The notes below the pieces were generated by a model. It was not told the origin of the DNA and did not search any database. It was given only the letters and a program-made list of their open reading frames with translations. A stretch of 64,000 nucleotides of DNA from Sordaria brevicollis (taxonomy: Eukaryota; Ascomycota; Sordariomycetes; Sordariales; Sordariaceae), in assembly GCA_033439795.1 (NCBI GenBank), contig JAUTDP010000006.1:2728001-2792000 (forward strand). The letters run 5' to 3'. The translations under genes were made by a program, and so were the position numbers. Shown here piece after piece: positions 10,473-21,552 of the stretch (the stretch's first letter is position 1; each line of letters starts with the position of its first letter).

Positions 10473-10899
10473 ATGGGTTATCGGATGTTGTTTCGGGGGT
10501 TGAGGGGGATGTGCCGGATAGCTGCTTCGGTAGAGGTATGTATACGCGGTGCTAGCGTCTGGGGTTAAGCTGGTTGAGGCGTAATGGGATGGGATTGGGA
10601 GAGCTGATGCATGGAGGACGAAGTAAGGGGAAGACACTTGAACGTCGAAGAAACGACGCCGACCAGCAGACATTCTGCACCGCCGATGGCGCTTCAACTT
10701 CCACCGCAGTTGCCACCCAGCCAAACCAAAACTTATGCTTCAACCCAGACTCTACGCCCTCCGAAACCGAGCCCCAAACCGCCACAGTCTATCAAGGTAA
10801 TCACCCAACCATGGGACCCACCCAAGACACCCCCGCCCTCTTCGCCCGTCGCAAAAGCCCCGTCATACTCCCCTTCGCCAAATGATAGGCCGCGTTTCA

Positions 10900-11002
10900 A
10901 GACAAGAACGAAGGTCCGCTTCTGCCCGCTACGATTTTGGAGGAAGCTGTTGACTGGAAAGAAGCTTCCGTTATCGACATGATGGTTGCTTGGGAGAAGT
11001 AG
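10900..11002 (+). pseudogene. Possible C-terminal exon or fragment
   Basis: The reading LEEAVDWKEASVIDMMVAWE, ending in a TAG near 11,000, looks like the end of a protein. It lies on the same strand as the helical fragment at 10290-10472 and could be its last exon. No reliable splice junction joins them. Confidence 0.2.
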
Positions 11003-11794
11003 ATCGTGTGTTGGAGGCACGTGCGCACCTGTGTAGGTGAATGGCCATACCATTCACCGCCAGGCTCCCTTGCCCTACATTTCTAGCCCTCCAGACCTGG
11101 CCACACACAGATTTCTTTCTTCTTCTAACAACACCACAATCAATCACAATAACCACCACTTTTGCTTCATTCGTGCCTTGTGTGTCCCACATCGTGCCCT
11201 TGTTGACGGAAAACGAAGTAGTGGGAGAAATGGGTGATGGTAATGATGATGTTGGTGAAGAGGGTGAGAATGGAGGTGGTGGTGCGCATGAAGAAGACGA
11301 AAATCGCTGCTCTTGAAGAGGTCTGCGACACTCTGTTATAAGTTGTGACAAGACAACGGCACACAATGGTCGGAGTCAAAGAGGGATCACCAACTGGTCA
11401 GGAACTGCGTCATAGAAGTCGGTTAGTCACAGTCTTTCGCACGAATGAGCGGGCGTGTATTGTATCTGTTTTCTACCTGTATGATGACCCGTTTCTTTCC
11501 AAGCTGACCACTGAATATCCAAGCTTTTATCCCGCTGTCACAGCCTATTCGTTGACCTGGAAGGTGCTGACAAAAGACAAACGCTCATGCTTCAAACTAA
11601 TCCGCTACTCCTGCACTTCCGACCACATCGCTTTCTCTCGCCCGCCAGCTCAAACACCGACCGTACCTCACCAACCACAGCTACTAGTCCTTGTAATCCT
11701 TCCGTCCTCAGGCAGCATCTTCTTGTCCGATGCGTCGCTGTTCCGTCTCTTCGTCGCTCGACGTCTGTGATCCCAGAAGAAACTCCGGAGAATT

Positions 11795-13244
11795 TCAATG
11801 GGCGCTACCGTTGTCCTTTCGACGCCTTTTGACATCTGTAGGTTGCGGCGCAGATGCTGAACGAGGCCTCTTGGTGGAGGGGCCATTAACGGCGGCGACA
11901 GGAAGAGGCGGCAACAACTTGGCGGGTTCCTTGGGCTCGTCTGAGCTTGACTTGACCCCGTTGGACTCGGTGGATACGGTCGCCTTTGGGGAACCAGCAG
12001 TCGTTGAGGTTGCGAGGGGCCGAGTCTCTTCCGATGGCCTAGGTGAATCCAGGACAATCGTGCGGTCTGGAGCGGGTGTGGCTGGCTCAGCAGGCTCTGG
12101 ATATTTGGCTGCCAGAGCCGCTCTCAAAGGACTGGGAACATCCGGAGCATGAGGTCCCTTGGGGTTTCGGGGCTTGACAAACATTGGGTTTTTAGCCCCC
12201 TCCAGAAACCGTGCGGGAAAAGGCTTTTTGGAAGGTTTCTGGGAGACTGCGAAAATTGTGGCATGCGAAGGGGTTTCTGATCCATGCTGTCCACCGAGAG
12301 AGCTTGATTCAGCGGGCACATGTTGTCCACCGAGAGCGCCTAGATAGAGGTAGTGCCTTAAGCAACCATCAAGTGCTGCTCGGACGCGCCGCCACCAAAT
12401 TTCTACAGGTTCAAGTTTGCTATAACCTCGGCGCAAAGTTATGAAGAGGCGGAACTGAGCGTTCAAGTTCTTGAAGTTTGCCAAAGCAGTACCAAAATCA
12501 CATCTTGCCGCTAGCGTCTCGTAGAGTCTCGCTAGTCTCGGATTCAAGGGTTTTGGCGCTCGCGGTTGTTTCCCCATAATTCCTCCATGGTAGTCGTAGT
12601 GGTAGAGGTATGGTTTCGCGGTTAGCGCTGAGGTCTCGCTAGAATCAAGGAGCTGATTCATTTCTTGACCAAAATCCCACAAGACAACGTCACGAATGTG
12701 CTTGTATAGCCTGGGTAGGCCGTCGTGCAGGGCTTTGAGGGATCCAGCTGTCTCCGCGGGCTAAATTAGACAGGAGAATGTTAGCGACATGGTTTTGGCC
12801 AGTGTCGGCTTGTAACACTAAACACATGTAGCAGAGGAAGTTCATCACGTACCGTTCCCATAAGGTTGAGCAACTTGGAAGCTAAGAAAAGGCGTCAGTG
12901 TCTGTGAGAGAAAGGATCGAGTCGCCCAGAAACAGGGTTGTGTCGGAAAGCCATCTCTTACCTGCTTTCATGTCGCTTGTCGCCAGCCTTAAAGAGTCCC
13001 CGATGCCCCGGTTCAGGGGCGGATGGGTCCAGCACAAGGAGTCATCAAATTCGGGATCAAGTTCGTGGACGAGAATGAATTTGTCGCTCCATCTGGTAAA
13101 AAGCCTGGCGGCTTCTTGAATTGCAATAGACTCAAGACCGTGTTTCCTCAGACAGTTTACCAGACACTCAAGCCTGTTTTGAGCGCGAGCGACGTTGTCT
13201 TGTGTAGCGAAACACTCAGACGGATCAAACGCAGGGTCGTTCAT
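11795..13244 (-). CDS. Hypothetical protein, three exons, about 421 residues
   Basis: I do not recognise this protein. The start is placed at the ATG 13244-13242 (MNDPAFDP), which lies just downstream of another in-frame ATG at 13274. Exon 1 is 13244-12962, exon 2 is a 29-nt micro-exon at 12881-12853, and exon 3 runs from about 12748 to 11795. Intron 1 has GTAAGAG...TTAG and intron 2 GTACGT with a GCTAAC branch site. The obvious TTTAG acceptor of intron 2 breaks the frame, whereas ACAG 13 nt later keeps it, so that junction is provisional. The N-terminal half is mixed helical sequence. The C-terminal third is Pro/Ser/Ala-rich and ends in two basic clusters (KRPR and KRRRK) that resemble a bipartite nuclear signal. 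No membrane segment or signal peptide is seen. Confidence 0.65.
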
Positions 13245-13274
13245 TTTAAAGATGATGCGGAGGAAGCGTATCAA

Positions 13275-15798
13275 AATAGGACCTGTTATGGAAGGGATAC
13301 GGGGATTCTAGGACAACGGTTCTCCTGGTGGGAAGAAAAGGGGCAAGGGAAGGAAATTTGGCGAGAACAGGAAAATGGCAAAGCCAACAATGTATGGTGA
13401 CTGGGCCTGGAGATGTTCTTTTGTGTGTGCTTCCCTACCACCTCTTCCAACTGATGAGAGGGGGCGACAACTTAATTTATATTCCTGTTGCCAGCGTTGG
13501 GGAAAGGGGAAGCAGTTGGCAAGCACTCACATGCTTCGTTATCGACACCAAAGTTCTTATTTACTTCCTGCCAAAGCACATGTATGCTCCTAAAGCTTGC
13601 TCGCACATGACGGGAGAAGTGTCAGCGATCGAGCCGGGAAGAAGGACCTCTGGCAATATCGCCATGTACTGACATTCTGCCGGGTGTAAGCGCCCGGAGC
13701 AGGAGGCTTCAAACCGCCCCTAGATCAAGCCAGGTTGTCTTAAGAACCCCAACCTCAATAGCCCAAGACAATTCCGTAACCTTAACTGGGAATAGCCCTC
13801 ATTACCAGTCCCATCAAGTTGAAGCCTCATGTGGTGCTCCATGGAATGGGAAACACCCATTCAGGCGCTCCTTCCTTCCATCCGAACGACCGGATGGGAC
13901 CGTCCGGCGAACTGGCTTACAAGCCCGCTCTGTAGCTTCTCCAATACTGCCCGCCGTTGATACCTACGCATCCCGAGTAGGTCCTTCCGAAGCCAAAAAT
14001 GCGCAGTGTTTTTGCAGGTCAGCCACCCGATCGTTTGTTCACATCAGACGGGAGGCCTGGGCGACTGACTGCAGCTTTTGACTTTTCCCCCCTTCTCAAA
14101 TCCTTCTACATAGAAGCTCTCAAGGACCCATTTCCATCCGTTGACAAATAACTATGCCTTTTGCTTGGAGTTTGCTCCCTTTTTTTGGTGAAATGGACCA
14201 TCTGCTCAGCACAAGATGTTGAACTTCGATTTCGATTCCGATACCGGCTACCAAAATGGCTCCGCCAAACACCAGTGTCAAGGGTCATTTGCCCGGCCGA
14301 TTGTGAGCAGGTCTGTACAAGTAAATGACCCCTCCCTGTGTCTTGAAATGTACGCAACTGCAACAGTGGGCGTTGCTTGAGCGAAGCACATTCTGTTTAA
14401 GCCAACCTCACGTTTACGCCCCCACGGTCACGGTCAAGAGTGTCGTTGGGTGGCGGTGACTCAGAGAGTCTCGATAACCGCGTCGAACTTATGTGTGGTG
14501 CTGGCTGGGTGCACATTTGATGTACTACTGGCAGATTCTACATCTTTCTTGAAAAGCCGCGTTGTGTCCGTGCAGGCAAGTCGAAGTCGATTAGCTATGC
14601 AAGTTTTAGCTGGTCCCAAGTTATGCAGCATCACATGCACATCCCGCAGGCGTTGCCGGCCGGCTGGGAATCGTGAGGTCCATCACCGAATCCGTCCATC
14701 CGTGAGCCTTGACGGTGATCTCAACTGGGAATAACCTCATTGTCCGTCCGTTTGGAGTGAAACGTTATGTGGTACTATCCTGGAGAGGGCTTCTGCGTAC
14801 ATGTAGGTATTGTAGGGGGAAATTGTGACGGAGTGAGTGATGAACACGAAAGCCATCTAATCCCAATTTCCAATGCTCTACCTTCGAGGAGAGGAGTTAT
14901 GAACCACAGCGACAAGAAGTCATCACAAGACATGCCCGGCCACTATAACATGGGAACAACCAGTGTCCGTTGGCAACTACCCATTGTGCTGCTTCTTCCA
15001 AAGAATTGGCCCGGCAGTCCGAGGTACTTCTGGCCCAGGACATGAAGACGCCAACGGGCCAGACGCTTACTCGTCGGGACTCCAAGCTTCGCTCGGTCAG
15101 GGATGGTTTGTTACGAGACAACGACCTTCAATAACCTAAGCCCGCCTTATTGCCAACTTAAACACCATTGATGAAGTTGATGCCACTCGATACCAGATTT
15201 CAGTTACGAACCATCATGGAAAACCAACCCAGCAAGTCGATTACCTCACAACATCCTCCTCCCCCAAGACCTTCCTCCCCCGAGACCCTCCAACCCCAAA
15301 ACCCCAAAACCCCGAAACCTCGAAACCCCGGACTCGGCTCCGCTGCCGCAGCCGCTGCCACTGCACGAGGAAAGTAGACGCTAGGACGTCTGCAGTCGTA
15401 GCTGATCAACTCCAAAAAGCACGCCATGGTCACAGCGACCAAGCTTGAGCACAGCGACCAAGTTCAAGCACAGCGACCAAGCTCAAGCACAGCAGCAAGT
15501 GGCAATAGCACTGTACATTCGCTGCTAAAAGCGAGAATCGAACGGAAAATGGTGCGGCAGGCAAAGTGTTCATTCCGTAGCAGAGTGTTTGTGCACGTGA
15601 AAATGGTTAACGGTCATCAATTTTGTCTTTTCCTTCTCCAGCAACATAGCCAAGGCCTATCCCAAATGGTTTATATATACAAGAATCGAACAAGAATCGA
15701 AGAAGAACGCAAGATGAAGATGCTCGTCGCGATGGTAATGATATGCATGAAAAGAGATTCGGAAGATGTCGTCGTCCTTTGGGGAGCTAACGTCCAAC
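13275..15798. other. Intergenic region with repeat traces
   Basis: No supported gene is seen. A diverged direct repeat of about 75 bp pairs 13775-13850 with 14705-14782 (shared AACTGGGAATA, CTCATT, ATGTGGT). 15430-15495 holds a 19-bp tandem repeat, and 15255-15335 is a C/A-rich low-complexity tract of CCCCAAAAC-like units. Confidence 0.5.
15433..15492 (+). repeat. 19-bp tandem repeat, three copies
   Basis: The unit CAGCGACCAAGCTCAAGCA occurs three times in a row with one or two substitutions each, then breaks off at a partial copy. Confidence 0.85.
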
Positions 15799-15951
15799 TC
15801 ATAGACCAAGAGCAAAAGCCAACCCAGATATCAATAATAACCATTGCCCCTTGGCAATCCACCCCGGCGCCATGCTTTCCGGCCGAGAACTCGGCTCAGA
15901 ACTCAGCTCCGGGCCCTCACTCCCAGTGGAAGTCTCATCACCCGACGTCTG
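15799..15951 (-). other. In-frame GPI-signal extension behind the GH76 stop codon
   Basis: Directly after the TAA, in the same frame, 50 codons encode a Ser/Pro/Glu-rich spacer, GWIAKGQ and the hydrophobic end WLLLISGLAFALGL, then TGA at 15801-15799. This is a textbook GPI-anchor signal for the upstream enzyme and would restore the usual family length of about 470 residues. It may be reached by readthrough of TAA, by a small intron removing the TAA (donor GTAACA at 15955, but no good branch site), or be a tail lost through a recent nonsense mutation. Confidence 0.7.
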
Positions 15952-17269
15952 TTACGACGTCGCAAACTTCCTCACAGTCTTGATATCATCTCCCTTCAGG
16001 GGCGGCTGGGCCTGATCAATCAAGATCCCCTGAATCGTCTCCAATGCACTCATCTGCTCTCCCAGTCCGGCATCTCCATAGAACCCATCAACATACCACT
16101 TCCTTCCGCACATCGTCCCTGTAGATCCACCCTGGCACCCCTGGGCAGCAGCCTTAGCGGAGGTGTGCAGCAACCGATCGACCGTGGGCTTGATCGAGGG
16201 AACCATGATCTTGGAAGCGTATACGAATCGCGAGAAGTAGCCCTTGAAGGACCTCATATCCGTGTTGCACTTGTCGACGTGCTCGCAGGCGTGCTCGTAC
16301 ATGATGTCGGTAGAGTTCGTGACGTCGCCGAAGGGGGTGAAGTAGTTCTGCGAGCTCTCAAGAAGACCCTTGGTGCGCTCAGTCCACTTGTCCACGTCAG
16401 AGCCGCTGCTGATGTTGGCCATGATGGCGGCGCCATAGGTGTAGATGCCCTGGCTATAAGAGAAGGAGGGAGTGTGGGAGGCGTCGACGTTTGAGCAGTT
16501 CTGAGCGGAGCTGGCACCGTCAAGGACCTGGTAATGTTCGTTAATAATACCAGTACCCTCGGTCCAGTCCCAGATCTTGTTTGCCCAGTCGACGTAGGTC
16601 TGGTTGCCAGTAATGCGAGCCAGACGAGCCGAGATCTGGAAAAATCCACCGTTGCTGACCGCGTTCTTGTAGTCGAGACCGTTGGGGTTGTCGGCAAAGA
16701 TTTGCCAACGAAGGCCACCGTTGCAGGTTGTCGTATCCCATCGTGAGGCAAGCGATCTCCAAAGGTTTTCGGACATTTCGAGGTATCCGGGGATATCAGA
16801 TCGGGGTTGAGGGAAGTTACGCTCGGCAGCAGCGAGAACGGTAAAACCCCAGAAGGCCTGATCATCGTTTCCTTCTTGGCCCTGGTGGGCCGGCGACATG
16901 TAGTCGAAGTTCGGACCGGCTTGGGCAAGAATGGCGGTCGCGATCTTCTTGTCGTAAGTGTGGTCGCCAGTGTAATGGGAGTAGTCGAGCATGCTGCCCA
17001 TCATGGCACCACATTGCCACCAGTAGTAGGGAAGATCAAGATCAACAAACTGGTCTTCCGTGCCCTTGTAGAAGGACATGGTATTTTGAGCAATAGTCTT
17101 GGCAACACTTTGTACCGAAGCTGGGATGGTGTTAGTATCCGGTGACGAGGTGTAACCTAATCCGGTATGTCGACTTACTAGTGCTGCTAATATCCAGGTC
17201 CTTGGGAATCCCGGCGGAGATCAAAGAGATGGCTGCCGCCGCGGGCCGTACTGACTTGTAGAACCTCAT
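15952..17269 (-). CDS. Glycoside hydrolase family 76, Dfg5/Dcw1-type cell-wall mannanase/transglycosidase
   Basis: Enzymes of this family act at the plasma membrane and wall, processing GPI-mannan and attaching mannoproteins to the fungal wall. Exon 1 (17269-17179) encodes MRFYKSVRPAAAAISLISAG, an N-terminal signal peptide. A 58-nt intron (17178-17121, GTAAGT...TACTAAC...CAG) follows, then exon 2 (17120-15952), giving 419 residues. Family hallmarks are YYWWQCGAMMGSMLDY, the GNDDQAFWGFTVLAAAE block with the adjacent aspartates used in catalysis, CNGGLRWQI, AVSNGGFFQISARLAR and YSQGIYTYGAA. The frame ends at a TAA (15954-15952) right after the catalytic domain, with no GPI signal. The same frame continues for 50 more codons that do encode one (see next entry). 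Family members usually keep that tail, so the TAA is odd. Confidence 0.93.
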
Positions 17270-20200
17270 TGTGGCTGTTTGGTTGTCTTTAAGGTTTTGT
17301 TTTCCTTTCTCCTTCTTTCCAATCCGGCACTGTTATCGTCTAGCGAGTGTTGAGTGTGGTCAAGTCTTTTATTCAAGATAAGGAAGGCAAATCTGAGCAG
17401 TGGGTAATGACTCGTATGCTCAGTGGCGTCAAGATAGATCTGTCGATGTTCGAAAAAGGAAGGCAAATGAAGCACGGTCAAGGGCTTCAAGTTGTGAAAA
17501 GTTAACTGACAGAGAAGGCAAGGTGAATGGTTCGGGTTGGAAGTGGTCAACACTATTGTTGGCTTCAAGCCTTAACCCGATGACGAAGAAAGGAGAGGAT
17601 GAGGAAGGATGGAAACGAACAAGGACAGTGAATGGTATCAACAAGAAAAAATGTGAATAGGGCGGGTAAGGTTGGAGCTGGGCCGCCGTCAGTCTTATTA
17701 ACCAGACACCAGACACCATCACAATAGGAGCCCCATGGTTTGTGGAGGGTAGTCCCACCTCAGGACCCGGGGATGGGATGAAAGGGGCAGGCTGAGCTCC
17801 AGCCCATGCAGGCGACTGAGTCCAGCCTCAAGGATGTCCCAGGGGTGCCTCGGTGATCCGGACCCCACCCGGCATGCAAGAAGGAGGGGATCGGGGGACG
17901 AAGGGGACGGGGATGGTGGACACGGCAACCTCAGTGGTCAATGGGAACGAATGGGTCGGAGGAAGGATGGACACTGCAGCTACTGGGCTTGCATTGTGTG
18001 AACATGGATGGATGGATAGAGCGAGGTATCAGAAGGAATCACAAACCCAGAACAGAGGAACTGACAGGTGTTCCCCTTCTCTTTCTCTATCTCGCTTCCT
18101 CTGTCGTGGTTGAGCTCCATTGTGTCCATTGTGTGCTCCGGGCCACTGATCTGGTAATCGACAAACACATGTCGCTTGCTGGAAACAAGAGGGGGAGGAG
18201 GGCCAATCGACAAGTTCCAGATCATTGTGGATGCTTACCCCGAGATGGTGGGTGGGCGGGAAAGATGCGCGCGGCGTTCAGGTACCATTGGAAGCGGATT
18301 CGCTCCGACTGCCCGCGAACCTTTTCTTATTTTGGACCTAGCCTTGTTTCGTTTTCCCCCCTCCCCCAAAATTGCAAGGCCACACCCTGTGTAAACATGC
18401 TGACCGGGGATGATCGGCAAAAAGATCTGTGTTTGAATGACGGATGGATGGGCGGCTGTTCGACGGAGGCGGATGAGGGGGGCGAGGAAACGAGAAACGA
18501 GGCGTTGGTGGTTCCTGAATGATCATCATTCGTATCGACGACGGGATGTGCTGATTGACACGACGACGGCGGGGATTTGTTTCCAAGTTTCATCAGCCCG
18601 ATAGATGAAGACGGATGGTTACAGTATCGATGATGGACAGTTGGGCACTTGACACTGACATGGAAGAAACCTTGGAAGGAAAAGAATCAGAAAGAGAGGG
18701 GCGACGAACCAGTCGATTCGTCCGTGCTAATCTCTCCCAGCATCTGTGAGCACTGAGCACTCGCTCAGTTACTCGTACTTTGTGCCGCCGAAAGACTTCA
18801 GGTTGCCAGGAAGCAAACTTGGCAAACGTGTGAGGTTTCGTTACTCTGGATCTGATTGCCATTCATTCTGTCCAGTTGGGTCTTTCCTCTCTCTTTGTGA
18901 CAGAGCAAACCACGACGGGAAGGATTGATTGAATTGAAAAGAGAAGTGGCCGTTGCAATCCACAAAGAACCTGCAAACCCCGCCGAGAACCTTGAGAATC
19001 GCGGTAGAAAGTTTGCCAGAAAAAGCGGGCCACTTGTACAGGCCCGGCGTCTTTTCCTCCGGCCCCCGCTCCTTCTGTTCGTTCTTTTTTTCTGGATTTC
19101 TGGAGCGCCCGACCCAAGTGGGTCCCCCATGCAAGGAACAGACCATTGATTGGTGGCGTAATTGTCAGTGCCCCACCTTCGATCGTTCGCAGAATGCCCA
19201 GAAAGTGGAAGTTCAGAAACATGAAACACGGGGGTGTTGATAGGCCGAGGATGCTCGAGAATTGGCGACGACGTTTCCTTTCGCTTGTGAACAGCCGCGC
19301 GACTGTTTAGCTCTGAGACTTTGGCTTGTGTTAATTATTCTGGTAACTCTCGTTGAGACTGGTCGCGGTTACGGATTTTGGATTGCGGTTAATGATTCAC
19401 CTTTGACAACCATGTCCTGATTCACTCGTTGGTTCGTTGGCCTGGCGTCACTTTGATGACTTGGAATTTGGTGATTGCTGACTTGAGACATCTCTTGTGC
19501 TTCGCTTCTCCCATGCCATGTCAGAAAAGGGAAACTTACACTCGTTGGAGATGATATCACGTCCAACGAAAAAGTACCCGGCAACCAAATCGCAAACCGT
19601 CTTTGTTGTCCCAGAGGTTCGTGTCGGGTGCAAGCTGAAGTTAGTTGGACCTGTTTGCTCACATGAACAGTTTTTGTGAAGCTGTTACCTCTACAGAGTT
19701 GGAAGATTGGAAGATTGGAAGATCGTCAAATCACCATGAGATATGGTATCAAACTCGTGGTCGACCAACTCACTCGTCGATCCCTCGCACACCCGTTTTG
19801 GTGATCCCGACGGGAAGGTTTTGGTTTCCTGTCAGACCCAGATAACCAGACCAGGCTCATTGTCGTACCTAACACACGGGAACAAAGTACGGCAAGATCC
19901 GAGTACTGAACCTGATCTCATCTCTCCCCGAGTTGTACGGTTCAGCCTTCGTTCCATGAAACATTGATAAGACATGGAGATGACAAAGGCAACCAGATCT
20001 TTGATCAGCATATGGAACTCTCTGAAACGTAACTCGAATTCGCTGTCACGAGGCTATCAACCACAACCTCAACTTCATCTGTGGCAACAACCCACGAATA
20101 TCATTTGGTCTGGTAGCTTGTACATTTCTTTGATTCTCTCGTTTTTGGAAGCGTCCTACGCTGGACCAGAGCAAACGCTTTAGCTCGCCCTTCCCCTTTT

Positions 20201-20387
20201 CCTCGCGTTCCATGCCATGCTAACCCTGAAATATCAAATCCCAACAGGAAGCGCCGAAACTTGCTTGAACCGAAGCGGTATATCCTCCAATCAATCCCCG
20301 TCCCAACGCCAGCGCCAATGCCAAAACAAAGCTGCAAAGACAGAAAAAGAGAACGCAACCCTCAACGCTTTTCGTCCTTCACCCATA
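17270..20387. other. Intergenic region, no gene seen
   Basis: About 3.1 kb upstream of the GH76 gene and downstream of the 20388-21552 gene. Many short overlapping frames occur on both strands but none has protein-like composition across both codon bias and splice logic. It probably contains the GH76 promoter and regulatory DNA. Confidence 0.5.
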
Positions 20388-21552
20388 TCAAAGCACCAAC
20401 ACTCCTCCAACAACACCCGCCACAGCGGCCCCCAAAAGAGTTATCCTCTCCACCATCGCACCCCCAGCAGCGCCATTCTTGGGAGTCCCCGTAGGAGCAA
20501 ACAGCCCTTCACTTCCCAAAATGCTATCAGGATCTGTGCCGCTCAAAGTCGCCACCGCTGTGCCGTCAATGTCCGTGGTGCCGACCATGGGGCCGGGCGT
20601 CGAAAGCGTCAGGACAGCCCAGGTAATGTTGGCGCTGCTATAAGTCTTGGTCCATGTTGTCTCCGCCGGGCCTGTAACGGTGCCCAAGACGTAATTTGAG
20701 TTGACGGACGACGTTCCGACGCAGGTGGCGCGGGCGGTGCCATTGAGGGTACAGTGCATCTCTTGCGAGCTGTGAAAGACAAGCGGGTGTTAGTCACTGT
20801 TAGGAGTAGTGAGGTAGGATGTAAGTTGAGAAGAAGGGTTGACATACAAGGTGGACTCCAAAACTCCGGTATACTTGAGAGACGAGGGGCCTTCTGTAAA
20901 GACAAAAGGAGCGTCGGCGGACAGGGCGCAGTTTGGCTGTCCTTGGGCGCAAAAGATGGTGTAGACGGTCATGGCCTCGTGCTATTGGGACAACATGCAT
21001 TAGAGCAACGATCAAAAAGACGTAGTGGGGGTCGGAGAGCGATGGGCCGAAAGCACAGGAAGTACACGGGTGAACTACAGATGACAGAAACGGTCATAGA
21101 TGGAAACCTACCTTGCTCATGATGCTTCCTCTCACGTTCTCCCAGTCGCGGTCCTCGTAAGCGGGAAGCCAGACAGAGACGGCTGTGGGCTCGGCAGCCG
21201 GCTTAGCCAAGGATGTAATGACATCGGACCCGGATATCGAAGCAGGAGCGGAATCGGAGGAGACCTGCTTGTGGTGATCGGCCGTAGTTGTGCTAGTCGG
21301 CGTAGCAATGTCCAACGGAGCGGCGGTTGCAACTGCGGCCGATGCTGCACTTGTCGCCGTGGTCAAGGTCTGGCCGTTGACACCAAGAGGACCACCAACA
21401 AGTCCTGTGCCGATAGCGCACAGCAACACAAGTTTCGCGGCGACTGTAGCCAGAGAGCGACCATCGACATTTCGGTTGTGACCCCGCGGTGGGTGTGCTG
21501 GTGTTGCTGATAAGCCGTCGGTGGCCATGCGTTGCAGAGATGATAGGCGCAT
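20388..21552 (-). CDS. Secreted, probably GPI-anchored protein with a cysteine module
   Basis: Three exons are read: 21552-21112, 20981-20848 and 20769-20388, giving 318 residues. Introns are 130 nt (phase 0, GTAGGT...ATAG) and 78 nt (phase 2, GTATGT...ACAG). The first ATG (21552) is used; ATG at 21528 is an alternative. A hydrophobic segment near residues 38-60 (KLVLLCAIGTGLVGG) would act as a signal peptide or anchor. The middle holds a module with VYTIFCAQGQPNCAL, FTEGPSSLKYTG and CTLNGTARATC, with four cysteines. The C terminus, GAAVAGVVGGVLVL after a small-residue stretch, is a GPI signal. The sequence is Ser/Thr-rich. Function is unknown; this is a fungal surface protein type. The gene at 24219 has two copies of the same module. 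Confidence 0.85.

Noticed and set aside
11345..11770. 141-codon plus-strand frame before the gene at 11795
   Set aside because: No recognisable motif or codon signal; it runs into the 3' end of the opposite-strand gene.
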